Source: an uncultured Spirochaetales bacterium (GTDB lineage Bacteria > Spirochaetota > Spirochaetia > Sphaerochaetales > Sphaerochaetaceae). From it: DNA of 64,000 nucleotides. Under the pieces are notes generated by a model. It saw only the letters and a list, made by a program, of their open reading frames with translations, ran no database searches and had not been told where the DNA came from. The stretch is taken from positions 1 to 64,000 of the forward strand of contig CAKQRI010000004.1 of assembly GCA_934271365.1 (NCBI GenBank), read 5' to 3'. This document shows, piece after piece, positions 35,793 through 43,886 of the stretch (the stretch's first letter is position 1; each line of letters begins with the position of its first letter). A program made the position numbers and the translations under genes.

Positions 35793-37324
35793 TATTTATC
35801 CCTCCTCTTCTCGCCAGCCATCATCAGTCCAATCTCTTCCTGTGTGACATCATCCCTATCGAAAATACCGACAATCGACCCCTTTGATATCGTTGCTATG
35901 CGGTCACAGAGATTCATGATCTCATCCAGCTCAAAAGAGACAAGAAGGATTCCTCTGCCCTTATCCCGTTCAGACACAATCCTCCGCCTTATATATTCAA
36001 TGGCTCCGACATCAAGGCCTCTTGTAGGCTGTGCGATTAAGAGCACATCTGGTGATAGCGATATCTCCCTTGCAACAATCACCTTCTGCTGATTTCCTCC
36101 AGAAAGGGATCCTGCCAGCGTGACAGCTCCCTGCCCTGATCTTATGTCAAATTCAGCTATGAGCTTTTCAGCATTCTGCTCAATCTTCTTATAGTCAAGA
36201 ATTCCGAATCTGCCTGTATACTTATCTGTGTAGTAATCCTTGAGCACCATATTCTCTGCAATACTCAGACCAGCAACCATTCCATGCTTCTGTCTGTCTT
36301 CGGGAATATGGCCTATCCCATTCTGGATACGCTCTCTTATCGTGAAATCTGTGATATCCCTGCCATCAAGGATTATAGATCCGCTTTCAGGTTTCGAAAG
36401 ACCGGATAAAGCATAAAGAAGCTCTGTCTGGCCATTTCCATCTACACCTGCAATTCCAAGAATCTCGCCTTTTCTTATGGCGAGAGACAAAACCTTTACT
36501 TTAAGGGTTCCTATACTGTCTTTCACCGAAAGATTTTTTATTTCCAAGACTGTCTTTCCTGGCTTTGATGGTGCCTTATCTATATCAAAGCGTACTGGGC
36601 GGCCGACCATCATAGTCGCAAGATCCTGCTCACTTGTATTCTCATTGATATCTACAGTACCGATATATCTGCCACGCCGCAAAACAGTGCATCTATCAGC
36701 AACAGCTTTGATCTCATTCAGCTTATGAGTGATCAGGACTATTGTCTTGCCTTCCCTTTTAAGTGTTCTGATTATCTCCATAAGCTCATCTATTTCCTGC
36801 GGAGTCAGAACAGCAGTTGGTTCGTCGAGTATGATTATGTCGGAATCTGAATACAGTGTTTTCAGAATCTCAACACGCTGCTGCTGACCTACAGATATGT
36901 CATCAATCTTCGCATTAGGATCAACAGAAAGCCCATATCGATCTGAAAGCTCTGAAACCTTCTTCTCAGCTGCTTTCAGCGAGAGGATTCCGAACTCATT
37001 CCTAGGCTCTCTTCCTAGGACTATGTTCTCAGTCACCGTATAGTTGTGGACGAGCTTGAAATGCTGATGAACCATTCCTATACCAAGTTCAGTGGCAACA
37101 TTTGGACTTTTTATATCAACTTTTCTGCCCTTAATGAAAATCTCACCGCTATCAGCCTCATATGCTCCGAAAAGCACTGACATAAGAGTGCTCTTTCCTG
37201 CACCGTTCTCTCCAAGAATCGCATGGACTTCATTGGTTCTGACATCAAGATTGACATTATCATTTGCAATTATGCCTGGAAATGTCTTCGTGATGCCCTT
37301 CATCTGAATAGCATATTCGCTCAT
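35792..37324 (-). CDS. Nucleoside ABC transporter ATP-binding protein, double NBD (NupO/YufO-like)
   Basis: A protein of about 510 residues with two fused nucleotide-binding domains. The first is canonical: Walker A GENGAGKST, signature SVGQQQR and Walker B IILDEPT. The second has a degenerate Walker A (GVDGNGQTE) and Walker B (LIAQPT) but an intact LSGGNQQK signature, as usual for RbsA/YufO-type ATPases. I chose ATG 37324, seven bases after GGAAGG; ATG 37327 and a TTG at 37339 are also in frame. Two hairpins separate it from the BMP lipoprotein gene upstream, probably setting a lower level for the ATPase and permeases than for the binding protein. Confidence 0.93.
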   Translation of the reverse strand: MSEYAIQMKGITKTFPGIIANDNVNLDVRTNEVHAILGENGAGKSTLMSVLFGAYEADSGEIFIKGRKVDIKSPNVATELGIGMVHQHFKLVHNYTVTENIVLGREPRNEFGILSLKAAEKKVSELSDRYGLSVDPNAKIDDISVGQQQRVEILKTLYSDSDIIILDEPTAVLTPQEIDELMEIIRTLKREGKTIVLITHKLNEIKAVADRCTVLRRGRYIGTVDINENTSEQDLATMMVGRPVRFDIDKAPSKPGKTVLEIKNLSVKDSIGTLKVKVLSLAIRKGEILGIAGVDGNGQTELLYALSGLSKPESGSIILDGRDITDFTIRERIQNGIGHIPEDRQKHGMVAGLSIAENMVLKDYYTDKYTGRFGILDYKKIEQNAEKLIAEFDIRSGQGAVTLAGSLSGGNQQKVIVAREISLSPDVLLIAQPTRGLDVGAIEYIRRRIVSERDKGRGILLVSFELDEIMNLCDRIATISKGSIVGIFDRDDVTQEEIGLMMAGEKRRDK

Positions 37325-37341
37325 CATCACACCTTCCAATA

Positions 37342-37397
37342 AATAGCTCTTTCCTCATTGCTGAAGAAAGGGCTATTCAGGCACGCCGAAGCGTGCC
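37342..37397 (-). promoter_or_regulatory. Two intercistronic hairpins between the BMP lipoprotein and ATPase genes
   Basis: In the 86-base spacer the minus-strand RNA can form GGCACGC-UUCG-GCGUGCC (37397-37380), a perfect seven-pair stem closed by a C(UUCG)G tetraloop, followed by a longer stem (37377-37366 with 37353-37342, one mismatch). No U-run follows, so this looks like a 3' stabiliser or partial attenuator of the upstream message rather than a full terminator. Confidence 0.75.
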
Positions 37398-37410
37398 ATA
37401 TAGAATAGAA

Positions 37411-38502
37411 TCAGTCATCAATAGCTGAAAGCCCTGCAGGAAGAAGACCTGATGCCAGAGCAGCTTTATAAGTCTTATCAATCTTGATGCTTCCATTGAG
37501 GATTCCCTCTGCGGCTTTATCAGCAGCTTTCAGAGCCTCATCGGCAATTGCTGGATTAGCCTTGGAATAACCTACACCGCCATTTGCCATATTCTGATTG
37601 ACAACTCCGCCTTTCCAGGAACCATCAGCTGTCTTCTTAAGAGCATCAACAGTTGAATTCTCAACGACTTTAAGCATTGATGTCAGAACAGCAGAGTTCT
37701 TTCCATCATAGATTCCATCTTCATACTGATCGGAATCAACACCGATAGCCCAGACATTGCGGCCAGCCATTCTGTATTCCTTAGCCTGCGCAATTGTTCC
37801 GCCGCCTGTACCACCTGCAGCAGAGAATATGCAGTATACACCACTATCATACCAGCTCTTTGCAACAGCCTTAGCAAGCTCTGGAGCACCCCATGAATTT
37901 GCATAGTAATCCACAAACTCAGCATCAGGATATACACTCTTGATTCCTTCGAAATATCCAATCTCGAATTTTGTGATTGTCGCACCTGGAACACCGCCAA
38001 TGAATCCGAACTTAGGCTTTTCTATTCCATCCTTCTTTGCCTGCATTGCTGCAACAACACCAACAAGGTATGAGCCCTGCTCCTCTTCATAGATGTACTG
38101 GATGAGATTAGGCCTATCTGTCAGATAATCAACATCAACAATTATGAACTTCTGATCAGGATACTGAGCAGCAACCTCCTCTAGAGCATCACCCCATGTA
38201 AAGCCTGTTGTGATTATAAGGTCCCAATCACCTTCAGCAGCATTCTTCAGATTCGGGATGTACTCATCTGTTGTCTGAGCTGTTATATTCTGGTAAAGAG
38301 AGCCTCTGCCCTTTCCTTCATCACCATAGAAGCTCAGAATGCCACGCCATGCTGCAGCATTGAATGATTTATCATCAATTCCTGTTGCATCTGTCAGCAA
38401 TACTGTCTTTATCTGTTCTGAACCAGAACCTTCCTTTGTACATGAAACAAATAGAGAGATAGCACATAGTGCTGTTAATAGAATTGTTAAAAACCTCTTC
38501 AT
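37411..38502 (-). CDS. BMP/PnrA-family nucleoside-binding lipoprotein
   Basis: A 363-residue lipid-anchored substrate-binding protein. Signal peptide with lipobox FVSC (Cys21), then a two-lobed periplasmic-binding fold with LLTDATGIDDKSFNAAAWRG, the PnrA/BMP opening in which the aspartate-rich loop contacts the nucleoside, and the later IFSAAGGTGGG and GVDSDQYEDG blocks. Homologous to Treponema TmpC/PnrA, which binds purine nucleosides. First gene of an operon encoding transporter, phosphorylase, nitroreductase and hydrolase. Start fixed by an in-frame TAG just upstream. Its ribosome-binding site is far from the ATG but has a hairpin in between. Confidence 0.93.
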   Translation of the reverse strand: MKRFLTILLTALCAISLFVSCTKEGSGSEQIKTVLLTDATGIDDKSFNAAAWRGILSFYGDEGKGRGSLYQNITAQTTDEYIPNLKNAAEGDWDLIITTGFTWGDALEEVAAQYPDQKFIIVDVDYLTDRPNLIQYIYEEEQGSYLVGVVAAMQAKKDGIEKPKFGFIGGVPGATITKFEIGYFEGIKSVYPDAEFVDYYANSWGAPELAKAVAKSWYDSGVYCIFSAAGGTGGGTIAQAKEYRMAGRNVWAIGVDSDQYEDGIYDGKNSAVLTSMLKVVENSTVDALKKTADGSWKGGVVNQNMANGGVGYSKANPAIADEALKAADKAAEGILNGSIKIDKTYKAALASGLLPAGLSAIDD

Positions 38503-38510
38503 AGCTTTCT

Positions 38511-38534
38511 GCTAGATAAACCTAGCGCCTCCTT
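38511..38534 (-). promoter_or_regulatory. Shine-Dalgarno site separated from the BMP start codon by a hairpin
   Basis: The strong site AAGGAGG (38534-38528) lies 25 bases before the ATG at 38502, too far for normal use. Between them GCTAG/CTAGC (38526-38522 and 38515-38511) forms a hairpin with a six-base loop; when folded it leaves only nine bases between Shine-Dalgarno and AUG, an optimal spacing. An in-frame TAG inside the hairpin excludes an upstream start. Confidence 0.6.
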
Positions 38535-38563
38535 ATTAAGCTAGAGTAAATCTCCGCTCTTTT

Positions 38564-38572
38564 ATGATAGCA
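38564..38572 (-). promoter_or_regulatory. Extended -10 promoter of the nucleoside operon
   Basis: TGCTATCAT on the minus strand (38572-38564) is an extended -10 element; the -35 region is poor. Transcription would start near 38557, giving a leader of about 55 bases that contains the Shine-Dalgarno/hairpin element. No purine-riboswitch-like conserved core is visible. Confidence 0.5.
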
Positions 38573-38658
38573 CATATATGCTTTTTTGCTATTTCTAATT
38601 CAACTGGAAATTTTCAGCCTTTAAATTAAGCAAAAACGAAATAAAAGTGTCTTTTTGT

Positions 38659-39495
38659 TCAGATATTTGATAGAAACTGTGCAGGATACAAACGAAGATT
38701 ATTCTTAAGAGCAAATTCTTCTGCCTTTCTATATATCTTCTCATAATCCAGTCCTTTCCCAATAAGCACATAGACAGAAGAACCTGAACCAGAAAGAGAT
38801 ACAAACGAACCAGGAAAAATCGAAGAGATGCTATCTGCCAGATTGTGTTCAATAAGCGCAAAGTCATTTGGAAAATCAGCAGAGGATATCCTGTCACGAA
38901 GCTCAGGAAGCAAAGAATCATCACGTCCAAGAGAATCCAGATATGAATAGGCAGATTTTGTCACTATTCCATGCTCAGGCATGAAAACAAGAAGACCAAA
39001 GTAAGAAGAAAGGCCTTCTGCTTCTTCTATAATCTCTCCTCGGCCTCTTACATGTGCAATATTAAATTGAGAGATAAAAAAAGGTACATCAGAGCCTACT
39101 GCAAGCGCAATAGAGAAAAGAGATTCTTCTGAAAGGATATTCCCATAATGATTATTCAGTGACAGCAGAACAGAAGCTGCATCAGAGCTACCACCGCCAA
39201 GTCCTGCCTTGACTGGGATTCTCTTTATTATTGCAATCTCCAATGTAAAATGCTTAGATGCTGCTTCAGAAAACAGAAGTGCTGCCTTTTCCATCAGATC
39301 CTTCTTTCCTTTTTCCATATATCCAGCATTTCCTTTTACAGTAACAGATGTCACATCTGAATCATCAATTTTCAGCTCTATATCGTCACAGAGAGTTATT
39401 CTTGCAAAATAGGAATCAATATCATGAAATCCATCATTTCTTCTAGAATTCACTCTTAACCCAATATTCACCTTTGCATAGGCTTTTGCTCTCAT
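38659..39495 (-). CDS. ispE: 4-diphosphocytidyl-2-C-methyl-D-erythritol kinase
   Basis: A 278-residue GHMP kinase of the MEP isoprenoid pathway, phosphorylating CDP-methylerythritol. Conserved: AYAKVNIGLRV with the catalytic lysine (about residue 8), DGFHDIDS, the ATP-binding loop AGLGGGSSDA (97-106) and the C-terminal LSGSGSSVY. A ribosome-binding site AAGGAGA precedes ATG 39495. It is transcribed alone, divergent from the HAD gene, and upstream of the nucleoside operon. It shows that this organism makes isoprenoids by the MEP route. Confidence 0.94.
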   Translation of the reverse strand: MRAKAYAKVNIGLRVNSRRNDGFHDIDSYFARITLCDDIELKIDDSDVTSVTVKGNAGYMEKGKKDLMEKAALLFSEAASKHFTLEIAIIKRIPVKAGLGGGSSDAASVLLSLNNHYGNILSEESLFSIALAVGSDVPFFISQFNIAHVRGRGEIIEEAEGLSSYFGLLVFMPEHGIVTKSAYSYLDSLGRDDSLLPELRDRISSADFPNDFALIEHNLADSISSIFPGSFVSLSGSGSSVYVLIGKGLDYEKIYRKAEEFALKNNLRLYPAQFLSNI

Positions 39496-39532
39496 TTATC
39501 AGACTCTCCTTAGGCTAACTTCTGCTATAGTG

Positions 39533-39561
39533 TAGTCAAAAGATACTATTTTGCATATTCT
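39533..39561 (+). promoter_or_regulatory. Promoter of the HAD phosphatase gene, leaderless type
   Basis: TAGTCA (39533-39538) and TATTCT (39556-39561) are 17 bases apart. Predicted transcript start is 39568, three bases before the ATG at 39571, and no Shine-Dalgarno sequence is present. Confidence 0.55.
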
Positions 39562-39570
39562 AAAGACACT

Positions 39571-40341
39571 ATGGAAAAGAGGATACGCGGCATACTGTTC
39601 GACAAAGATGGAACTCTCTTCAATTACGGAGAGGTCTGGGGCAGTGTTATTGATAACATGCTAAGAGCAAATATACCGATGAAAAGGCTTTCTGCTGAAA
39701 GAAAAGAGAAATGCCTCCGTGAGTTTGAAGTCGTAATCGGTGTCGATAAAGATGGAAACAGCTACCCTGATGGAATCCTCTTCCGACATAATAACATTCC
39801 GATGGCTGTGCTCAGGCTTCTCAGAATATGCTTCAAGTACTTTCTCAATGTCTACAGAGTTACCAAAGCAATCCTTTCATTGATGAAAAGAAGCGATTAT
39901 GGCGTTGATGAAAAAATCAAGAAGATGAACTTCTCAGATGTAAGAGCTGTATTCAGAGCTGCAAAGGACAGAGGAATGATCATAGGCATTGTCACAAACG
40001 ATATAAGAAGATCTACGAATCTTTTCATTGAGCGGATGGGTGTTGAGGATATGGTCTCATTTGTCAGATGCGGTGACTCTGATTGCAGAAAAAAGCCTAA
40101 TGCAGAAGCTATCAGGCAGTTCTGTGAGGAATATGAAATCACAGAGGATGAGGTTGCTGTTGTTGGCGATACTCTCATAGACATGGAATTTGCCAAGAAT
40201 GGAAAAGTCGGATACAGCATCGCCCTTCTTACCGGATCAGGCGATAAAGGTGCACTGGAGAAGATTGCAAGTGCAGTATACGATGAGCTCATAGATATCT
40301 TATCTGATCCTGTTTTATTCCCTAAGAAAAAGCATGCCTAA
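39571..40341 (+). CDS. HAD-superfamily hydrolase (phosphoglycolate phosphatase-like)
   Basis: A 256-residue HAD phosphatase. Motif I is DKDGT (nucleophile Asp11, acid Asp13), motif II is in IVTND, the motif III lysine in KKPNAE, and motif IV VVGDTLIDMEFAKN. An alpha-helical cap (about residues 20-135) suggests the Gph-like subclass I. Likely removes phosphate from a small metabolite; the substrate is unknown. It is a single-gene unit with a promoter almost abutting its start codon. Confidence 0.85.
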   Translation: MEKRIRGILFDKDGTLFNYGEVWGSVIDNMLRANIPMKRLSAERKEKCLREFEVVIGVDKDGNSYPDGILFRHNNIPMAVLRLLRICFKYFLNVYRVTKAILSLMKRSDYGVDEKIKKMNFSDVRAVFRAAKDRGMIIGIVTNDIRRSTNLFIERMGVEDMVSFVRCGDSDCRKKPNAEAIRQFCEEYEITEDEVAVVGDTLIDMEFAKNGKVGYSIALLTGSGDKGALEKIASAVYDELIDILSDPVLFPKKKHA

Positions 40342-40516
40342 TCCCACTAATGCATAAAGTTGTCTAAAAATCGCCATTTATTACTATAACTATGCCTAGT
40401 TATTTATCACTAGTACTTGATTAATAGCTTAACATCAAATAAATTAATGCGTGTTGCTTTTTCTGACACAGATAGAGCTGATGTCAGATAAAGATACTGA
40501 TTGGAGATTATATACT

Positions 40517-42223
40517 ATGACACACAGCTGGGATATTCTTAAGAACTACCCTGATTTAGTCGATGGAAAATGGCCTACACTCCCTGCCCTTTTCCAGATT
40601 GCAGTACACCGTTTTCCAGATAGAACCTGCTTCTCTGTAATAGAGAAAGAGAAGGAATCATATACATACAAGGAAGAGTATCAGGAAATTCTTAAAGCTG
40701 CATATCTGATTAAAGAGGCAGGCTTAAAGAAAGGCGATGTTGTCATGGTAAATGGAAAGAACAGCAGGGAATGGGCAACTGCCTACTTTGCTGTATCATT
40801 TGCAGGATGCATTGTAACTCCAATAGACAATCAGATGAAGATTGAAAGAGTTGCAGAGCTAGGCGAATTCGCAGATGTCAGATTCATCTTTGCAGATGAT
40901 GATGTCCTCGATAAGCTTGAAGCTCTTGACAACAGCTGGTACAAGGGACTTAAAGGCAAGATATCCTTGAAAGGAAAGAGTGATAAATACAAGAGAATCT
41001 ATGCACTCTCAAACCCTCCTCTTGAGAATCCTGTTTCACTTAAAGAAGATGATATTGCAGCAATTCTCTTCACAAGCGGAACGACTGGGAATGAAAAAGG
41101 CGCGCTTCTTACTCATGCAAATATAACCAGCGATGCCTATCAGGCTGCAGATGGAATGGGTGTTGATGAGACAGATACCCTCTATGCTCTTCTTCCTCTC
41201 CATCACAGCTACTGCTGTACAGCAGTCCTCATGGAGAGCGTCCTGCATGGTGCAGAATGCTTATTCGGACATGGAATCGTTGTTTCAAGAATGATCAATG
41301 ACCTCAAGAGGGGAAATGTCACAGTATTCATGGGTATACCTCTGCTTTACAACAAGATTCTTGCAGGAATCGAAAAGCAGATAAAGGCAAAGGGAGCATT
41401 CACAAACAGCCTTATCAATTCTCTTATGAATTTCAATCTCTGGTGCAAGGTCCATACAGGTCATACTCCGATGAAGAACTTCTTCAATAAGATGATTCTC
41501 TCAAAACTTGGACTAGACCACGCAAAGCTGCTTATCTCCGGCGCAGGTCCTCTTGCGGGAGAAGTATTCAGGAAATATCAGGCACTTGGGCTGAACTTTC
41601 TTCAGGGATATGGCCTGACTGAAACCTCCCCTATTCTTACACTCAATCCTCCGGAGCACTTCAAAACAGACTCTGTAGGAAAGGTCTTCCCATTTGTCGA
41701 TATGATCATTGCAGACAAGGATAATGACGGAGTTGGGGAAATCAGGGTAAAAGGTGACAATATCTGCATAGGCTATCTAAAAGACAAAGAGCACACCGAT
41801 GAGCTCTTCGATGAGAATGGCTATCTATGCACAGGTGATCTTGGATACCTTGATGAGGAGAACTATCTTTTCCTGAAAGGCAGAAAGAAGAACCTGATCG
41901 TAACTGAAGGTGGAAAAAATGTTTATCCAGAAGAGATTGAGGATATGTTCCAGCTTTATAGTGATATTGACCAGATTCTCATAAGAGGATTCCAGCTGAA
42001 GCCAGATGTGCCTTCCGAATCTATTGAAGCTGTCATTCATCCATCAGATGAGTACTCTAAGGGAAAGTCAAAAGAAGAAATCGAGAGCCATATCAATGAA
42101 ATAGTATCCATAGTCAACAAGGACCTTGTCGGATACAAGAAGATAGAGAAGATCACGATCCTTGATAAGCCTATGGAAGTCACAACTACACAGAAAATCA
42201 AGAGAAGAACTGTTAAGGCGTAA
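40517..42223 (+). CDS. AMP-forming long-chain acyl-CoA synthetase
   Basis: A 568-residue adenylate-forming enzyme activating fatty acids with ATP and CoA. The P-loop FTSGTTGNEKG, GYGLTETSP, TGDLGYLDEENYLF and the hinge GRKKNLIVTEGGKNVYP are intact, with the C-terminal catalytic lysine region in TQKIKRR. I chose ATG 40517, preceded by GGAG at 40502-40505; in-frame starts at 40481 and 40451 lack a ribosome-binding site. The gap upstream (40342-40516) is AT-rich with a small CTAGT/ACTAG repeat but no gene. Probably recycles exogenous or membrane-derived fatty acids. Separate from the downstream cluster, which has its own -10 box. Confidence 0.87.
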   Translation: MTHSWDILKNYPDLVDGKWPTLPALFQIAVHRFPDRTCFSVIEKEKESYTYKEEYQEILKAAYLIKEAGLKKGDVVMVNGKNSREWATAYFAVSFAGCIVTPIDNQMKIERVAELGEFADVRFIFADDDVLDKLEALDNSWYKGLKGKISLKGKSDKYKRIYALSNPPLENPVSLKEDDIAAILFTSGTTGNEKGALLTHANITSDAYQAADGMGVDETDTLYALLPLHHSYCCTAVLMESVLHGAECLFGHGIVVSRMINDLKRGNVTVFMGIPLLYNKILAGIEKQIKAKGAFTNSLINSLMNFNLWCKVHTGHTPMKNFFNKMILSKLGLDHAKLLISGAGPLAGEVFRKYQALGLNFLQGYGLTETSPILTLNPPEHFKTDSVGKVFPFVDMIIADKDNDGVGEIRVKGDNICIGYLKDKEHTDELFDENGYLCTGDLGYLDEENYLFLKGRKKNLIVTEGGKNVYPEEIEDMFQLYSDIDQILIRGFQLKPDVPSESIEAVIHPSDEYSKGKSKEEIESHINEIVSIVNKDLVGYKKIEKITILDKPMEVTTTQKIKRRTVKA

Positions 42224-42257
42224 TCATATATACCTGTTCTAGGAAGGTAAATGGCAT

Positions 42258-42263
42258 TATAAT
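42258..42263 (+). promoter_or_regulatory. Consensus -10 box of the deaminase-cupin-mtnA operon, leaderless type
   Basis: A perfect TATAAT ends seven bases before the A of the ATG at 42270, so transcription would begin exactly at the start codon. The -35 region (TGTTCT, 17 bases upstream) is weak. The nearest Shine-Dalgarno-like AGGAAGG is 23 bases from the ATG. Confidence 0.5.
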
Positions 42264-42269
42264 GAATTC

Positions 42270-43553
42270 ATGAAAACTGTTATAAAAAATGCCATAATCC
42301 TTCCTATGACAGAAAGGAACAAGCAGATTTCCGGCGACATTCTGATTGAAGACGGAGTGATTAAGAGCGTTGGAGGGAATGCAGAAGCAGAAGATGCTTT
42401 AATAATTGATGGAAGAAGACATCTTGCCATTCCGTCATTCATCAATGCACATACTCACCTTTCGATGGTTCTGATGAGGAATTACAAAGATACATGCAGT
42501 GAGCTTATGAGCTGGCTTTCTGAGATTTTCCCTATTGAGGACAAGCTCAATGAGGAAGATATTTATGCAGCTTCGCTTCTTGGGGCTGCAGAGCTTATAA
42601 AGAGCGGCACTACATGCTTTGCTGATATGTACTTCATGTCATGGCAGACCGTCAAAGCTATAAAGAAAGCAGGTATACGCGGCATAATCGGACAGACATT
42701 CTTCGGCGATGAAATAGAGACTGAGCGACGCATTTCAGAACTCTATCCACGAACGCTTGAAGCAATCGACGGAGATGACAGATTCAGGGTTGATGCTGCA
42801 GTCCATTCAGTCTATACATGCACAGAAGGAACATACAGAAGGGCAGCAGAGTGGGCACGCGAAATCGGCGGTTACATGAACACTCACCTTTCAGAGACAA
42901 AGACAGAAGTTGATGGATGCCTGAAAGAGCACGGCATGAGACCAGCTGAATATCTGGATTCCATCGGAGCATTCATCGATGGAAGAACATATCTTGCACA
43001 TGGGGTCTGGCTCGATGACAAAGAACTTGGAATCATAAAGCGCCATGATGCATCTATCGTCCACAATCCAATATCAAACTGCAAGCTGGCATCGGGCATT
43101 GCAGATATCCATCACTATAGGGAAATGGGAATAAACATCGCACTTGGTACTGATGGAGCTAGCTCTAACAACAATTTGAATATGCTGAAGGAAGCAAATA
43201 CAGCATCGCTTTTATGTACTGTAAGCAATATGAGCCCTGCTGCAATGACACCATATGATATACTCAGGATGGCTACAGCAGATTCAGCAAAAGCCCTTGG
43301 GCTTGAAGAGAGAATAGGAACAATAGAAACAGGAAAGGATGCAGATATCACTCTTATCAATACAGACTGCATTAACATGACACCACTCAATGATCCATAT
43401 TCTGCTATTATATTCTCTGCTGATAGATCAAATATTGATTATGTATTCTCTAAGGGAAACGCAGTACTTGAAAAGGGAAAGCTGACAACATTGGATGAAG
43501 AAGAGATAAAATACAATACAATCCGACAGTGGAATGATATATTAAGGAGATAG
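42270..43553 (+). CDS. mtaD: 5'-methylthioadenosine / S-adenosylhomocysteine deaminase
   Basis: A 427-residue amidohydrolase converting methylthioadenosine (or SAH) to the inosyl compound plus ammonia. Metal-binding motifs: NAHTHLSM near the N terminus, NTHLSET in the middle, and the LGTDGASSNN aspartate; SNCKLASG is also family-typical. Start ATG 42270 has no ribosome-binding site but a TATAAT placed for a leaderless transcript. It begins a three-gene unit with a cupin (three-base gap) and mtnA, indicating methylthioadenosine salvage through methylthioinosine. Confidence 0.88.
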   Translation: MKTVIKNAIILPMTERNKQISGDILIEDGVIKSVGGNAEAEDALIIDGRRHLAIPSFINAHTHLSMVLMRNYKDTCSELMSWLSEIFPIEDKLNEEDIYAASLLGAAELIKSGTTCFADMYFMSWQTVKAIKKAGIRGIIGQTFFGDEIETERRISELYPRTLEAIDGDDRFRVDAAVHSVYTCTEGTYRRAAEWAREIGGYMNTHLSETKTEVDGCLKEHGMRPAEYLDSIGAFIDGRTYLAHGVWLDDKELGIIKRHDASIVHNPISNCKLASGIADIHHYREMGINIALGTDGASSNNNLNMLKEANTASLLCTVSNMSPAAMTPYDILRMATADSAKALGLEERIGTIETGKDADITLINTDCINMTPLNDPYSAIIFSADRSNIDYVFSKGNAVLEKGKLTTLDEEEIKYNTIRQWNDILRR

Positions 43554-43556
43554 ACT

Positions 43557-43886
43557 ATGGGTGGTTTCTTTTTTGATAGGGATATAGAAAAGGACATTCT
43601 TAATGATAAAACATCAAGAAAGGTTCTTGCACATGACAAGGAGATGATGGTCTGCCATCTATATTTTGAAGCAGGTGGTGTTGGTGAGCCTCATAGACAT
43701 CCCCATACGCAATGCACATTCGTAATATCCGGTACTTATGAGTTCAATCTAGATGGAGATAATACTGTAATAAAGGCAGGAGATTCAGTCTTCATCCCTG
43801 CTAACACTCTACATGGTCTTGTATGCCTTGAAAAGGGAGAGATCATCGATATATTCACACCGGAAAGGGAGGATTTCCTGCTATGA
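43557..43886 (+). CDS. Small cupin, KdgF-like
   Basis: A 109-residue single-domain cupin. Predicted metal ligands are His46, His48, Gln52 and His86 (PHRHPHTQ and NTLHG). The C terminus DIFTPEREDFLL places Asp98, Phe100 and Arg104 with the spacing I recall for the active site of KdgF, an enzyme linearising unsaturated uronates. AAGGAG precedes the start and the stop overlaps mtnA by four bases, so it is locked into a methylthioadenosine-salvage unit rather than a uronate operon. In Rhodospirillum rubrum a cupin acts on a methylthio-xylulose phosphate derived from MtnA product, which is an alternative reading. Too small to be the acireductone dioxygenase MtnD. Confidence 0.75.
   Translation: MGGFFFDRDIEKDILNDKTSRKVLAHDKEMMVCHLYFEAGGVGEPHRHPHTQCTFVISGTYEFNLDGDNTVIKAGDSVFIPANTLHGLVCLEKGEIIDIFTPEREDFLL

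Noticed and set aside
38503..38658. Purine riboswitch in front of the nucleoside transporter operon
   Set aside because: The gap lacks the conserved three-way-junction core sequences; only the short Shine-Dalgarno hairpin is visible.
43557..43886. Cupin as acireductone dioxygenase MtnD
   Set aside because: At 109 residues it is far shorter than MtnD and its third ligand position is Gln with a KdgF-like C terminus.
15014..43886. A pectin-use gene cluster joining the pectate lyase and the KdgF-like cupin
   Set aside because: The two genes are 27 kb apart with no uronate catabolic gene in between; the cupin is coupled to mtnA instead.
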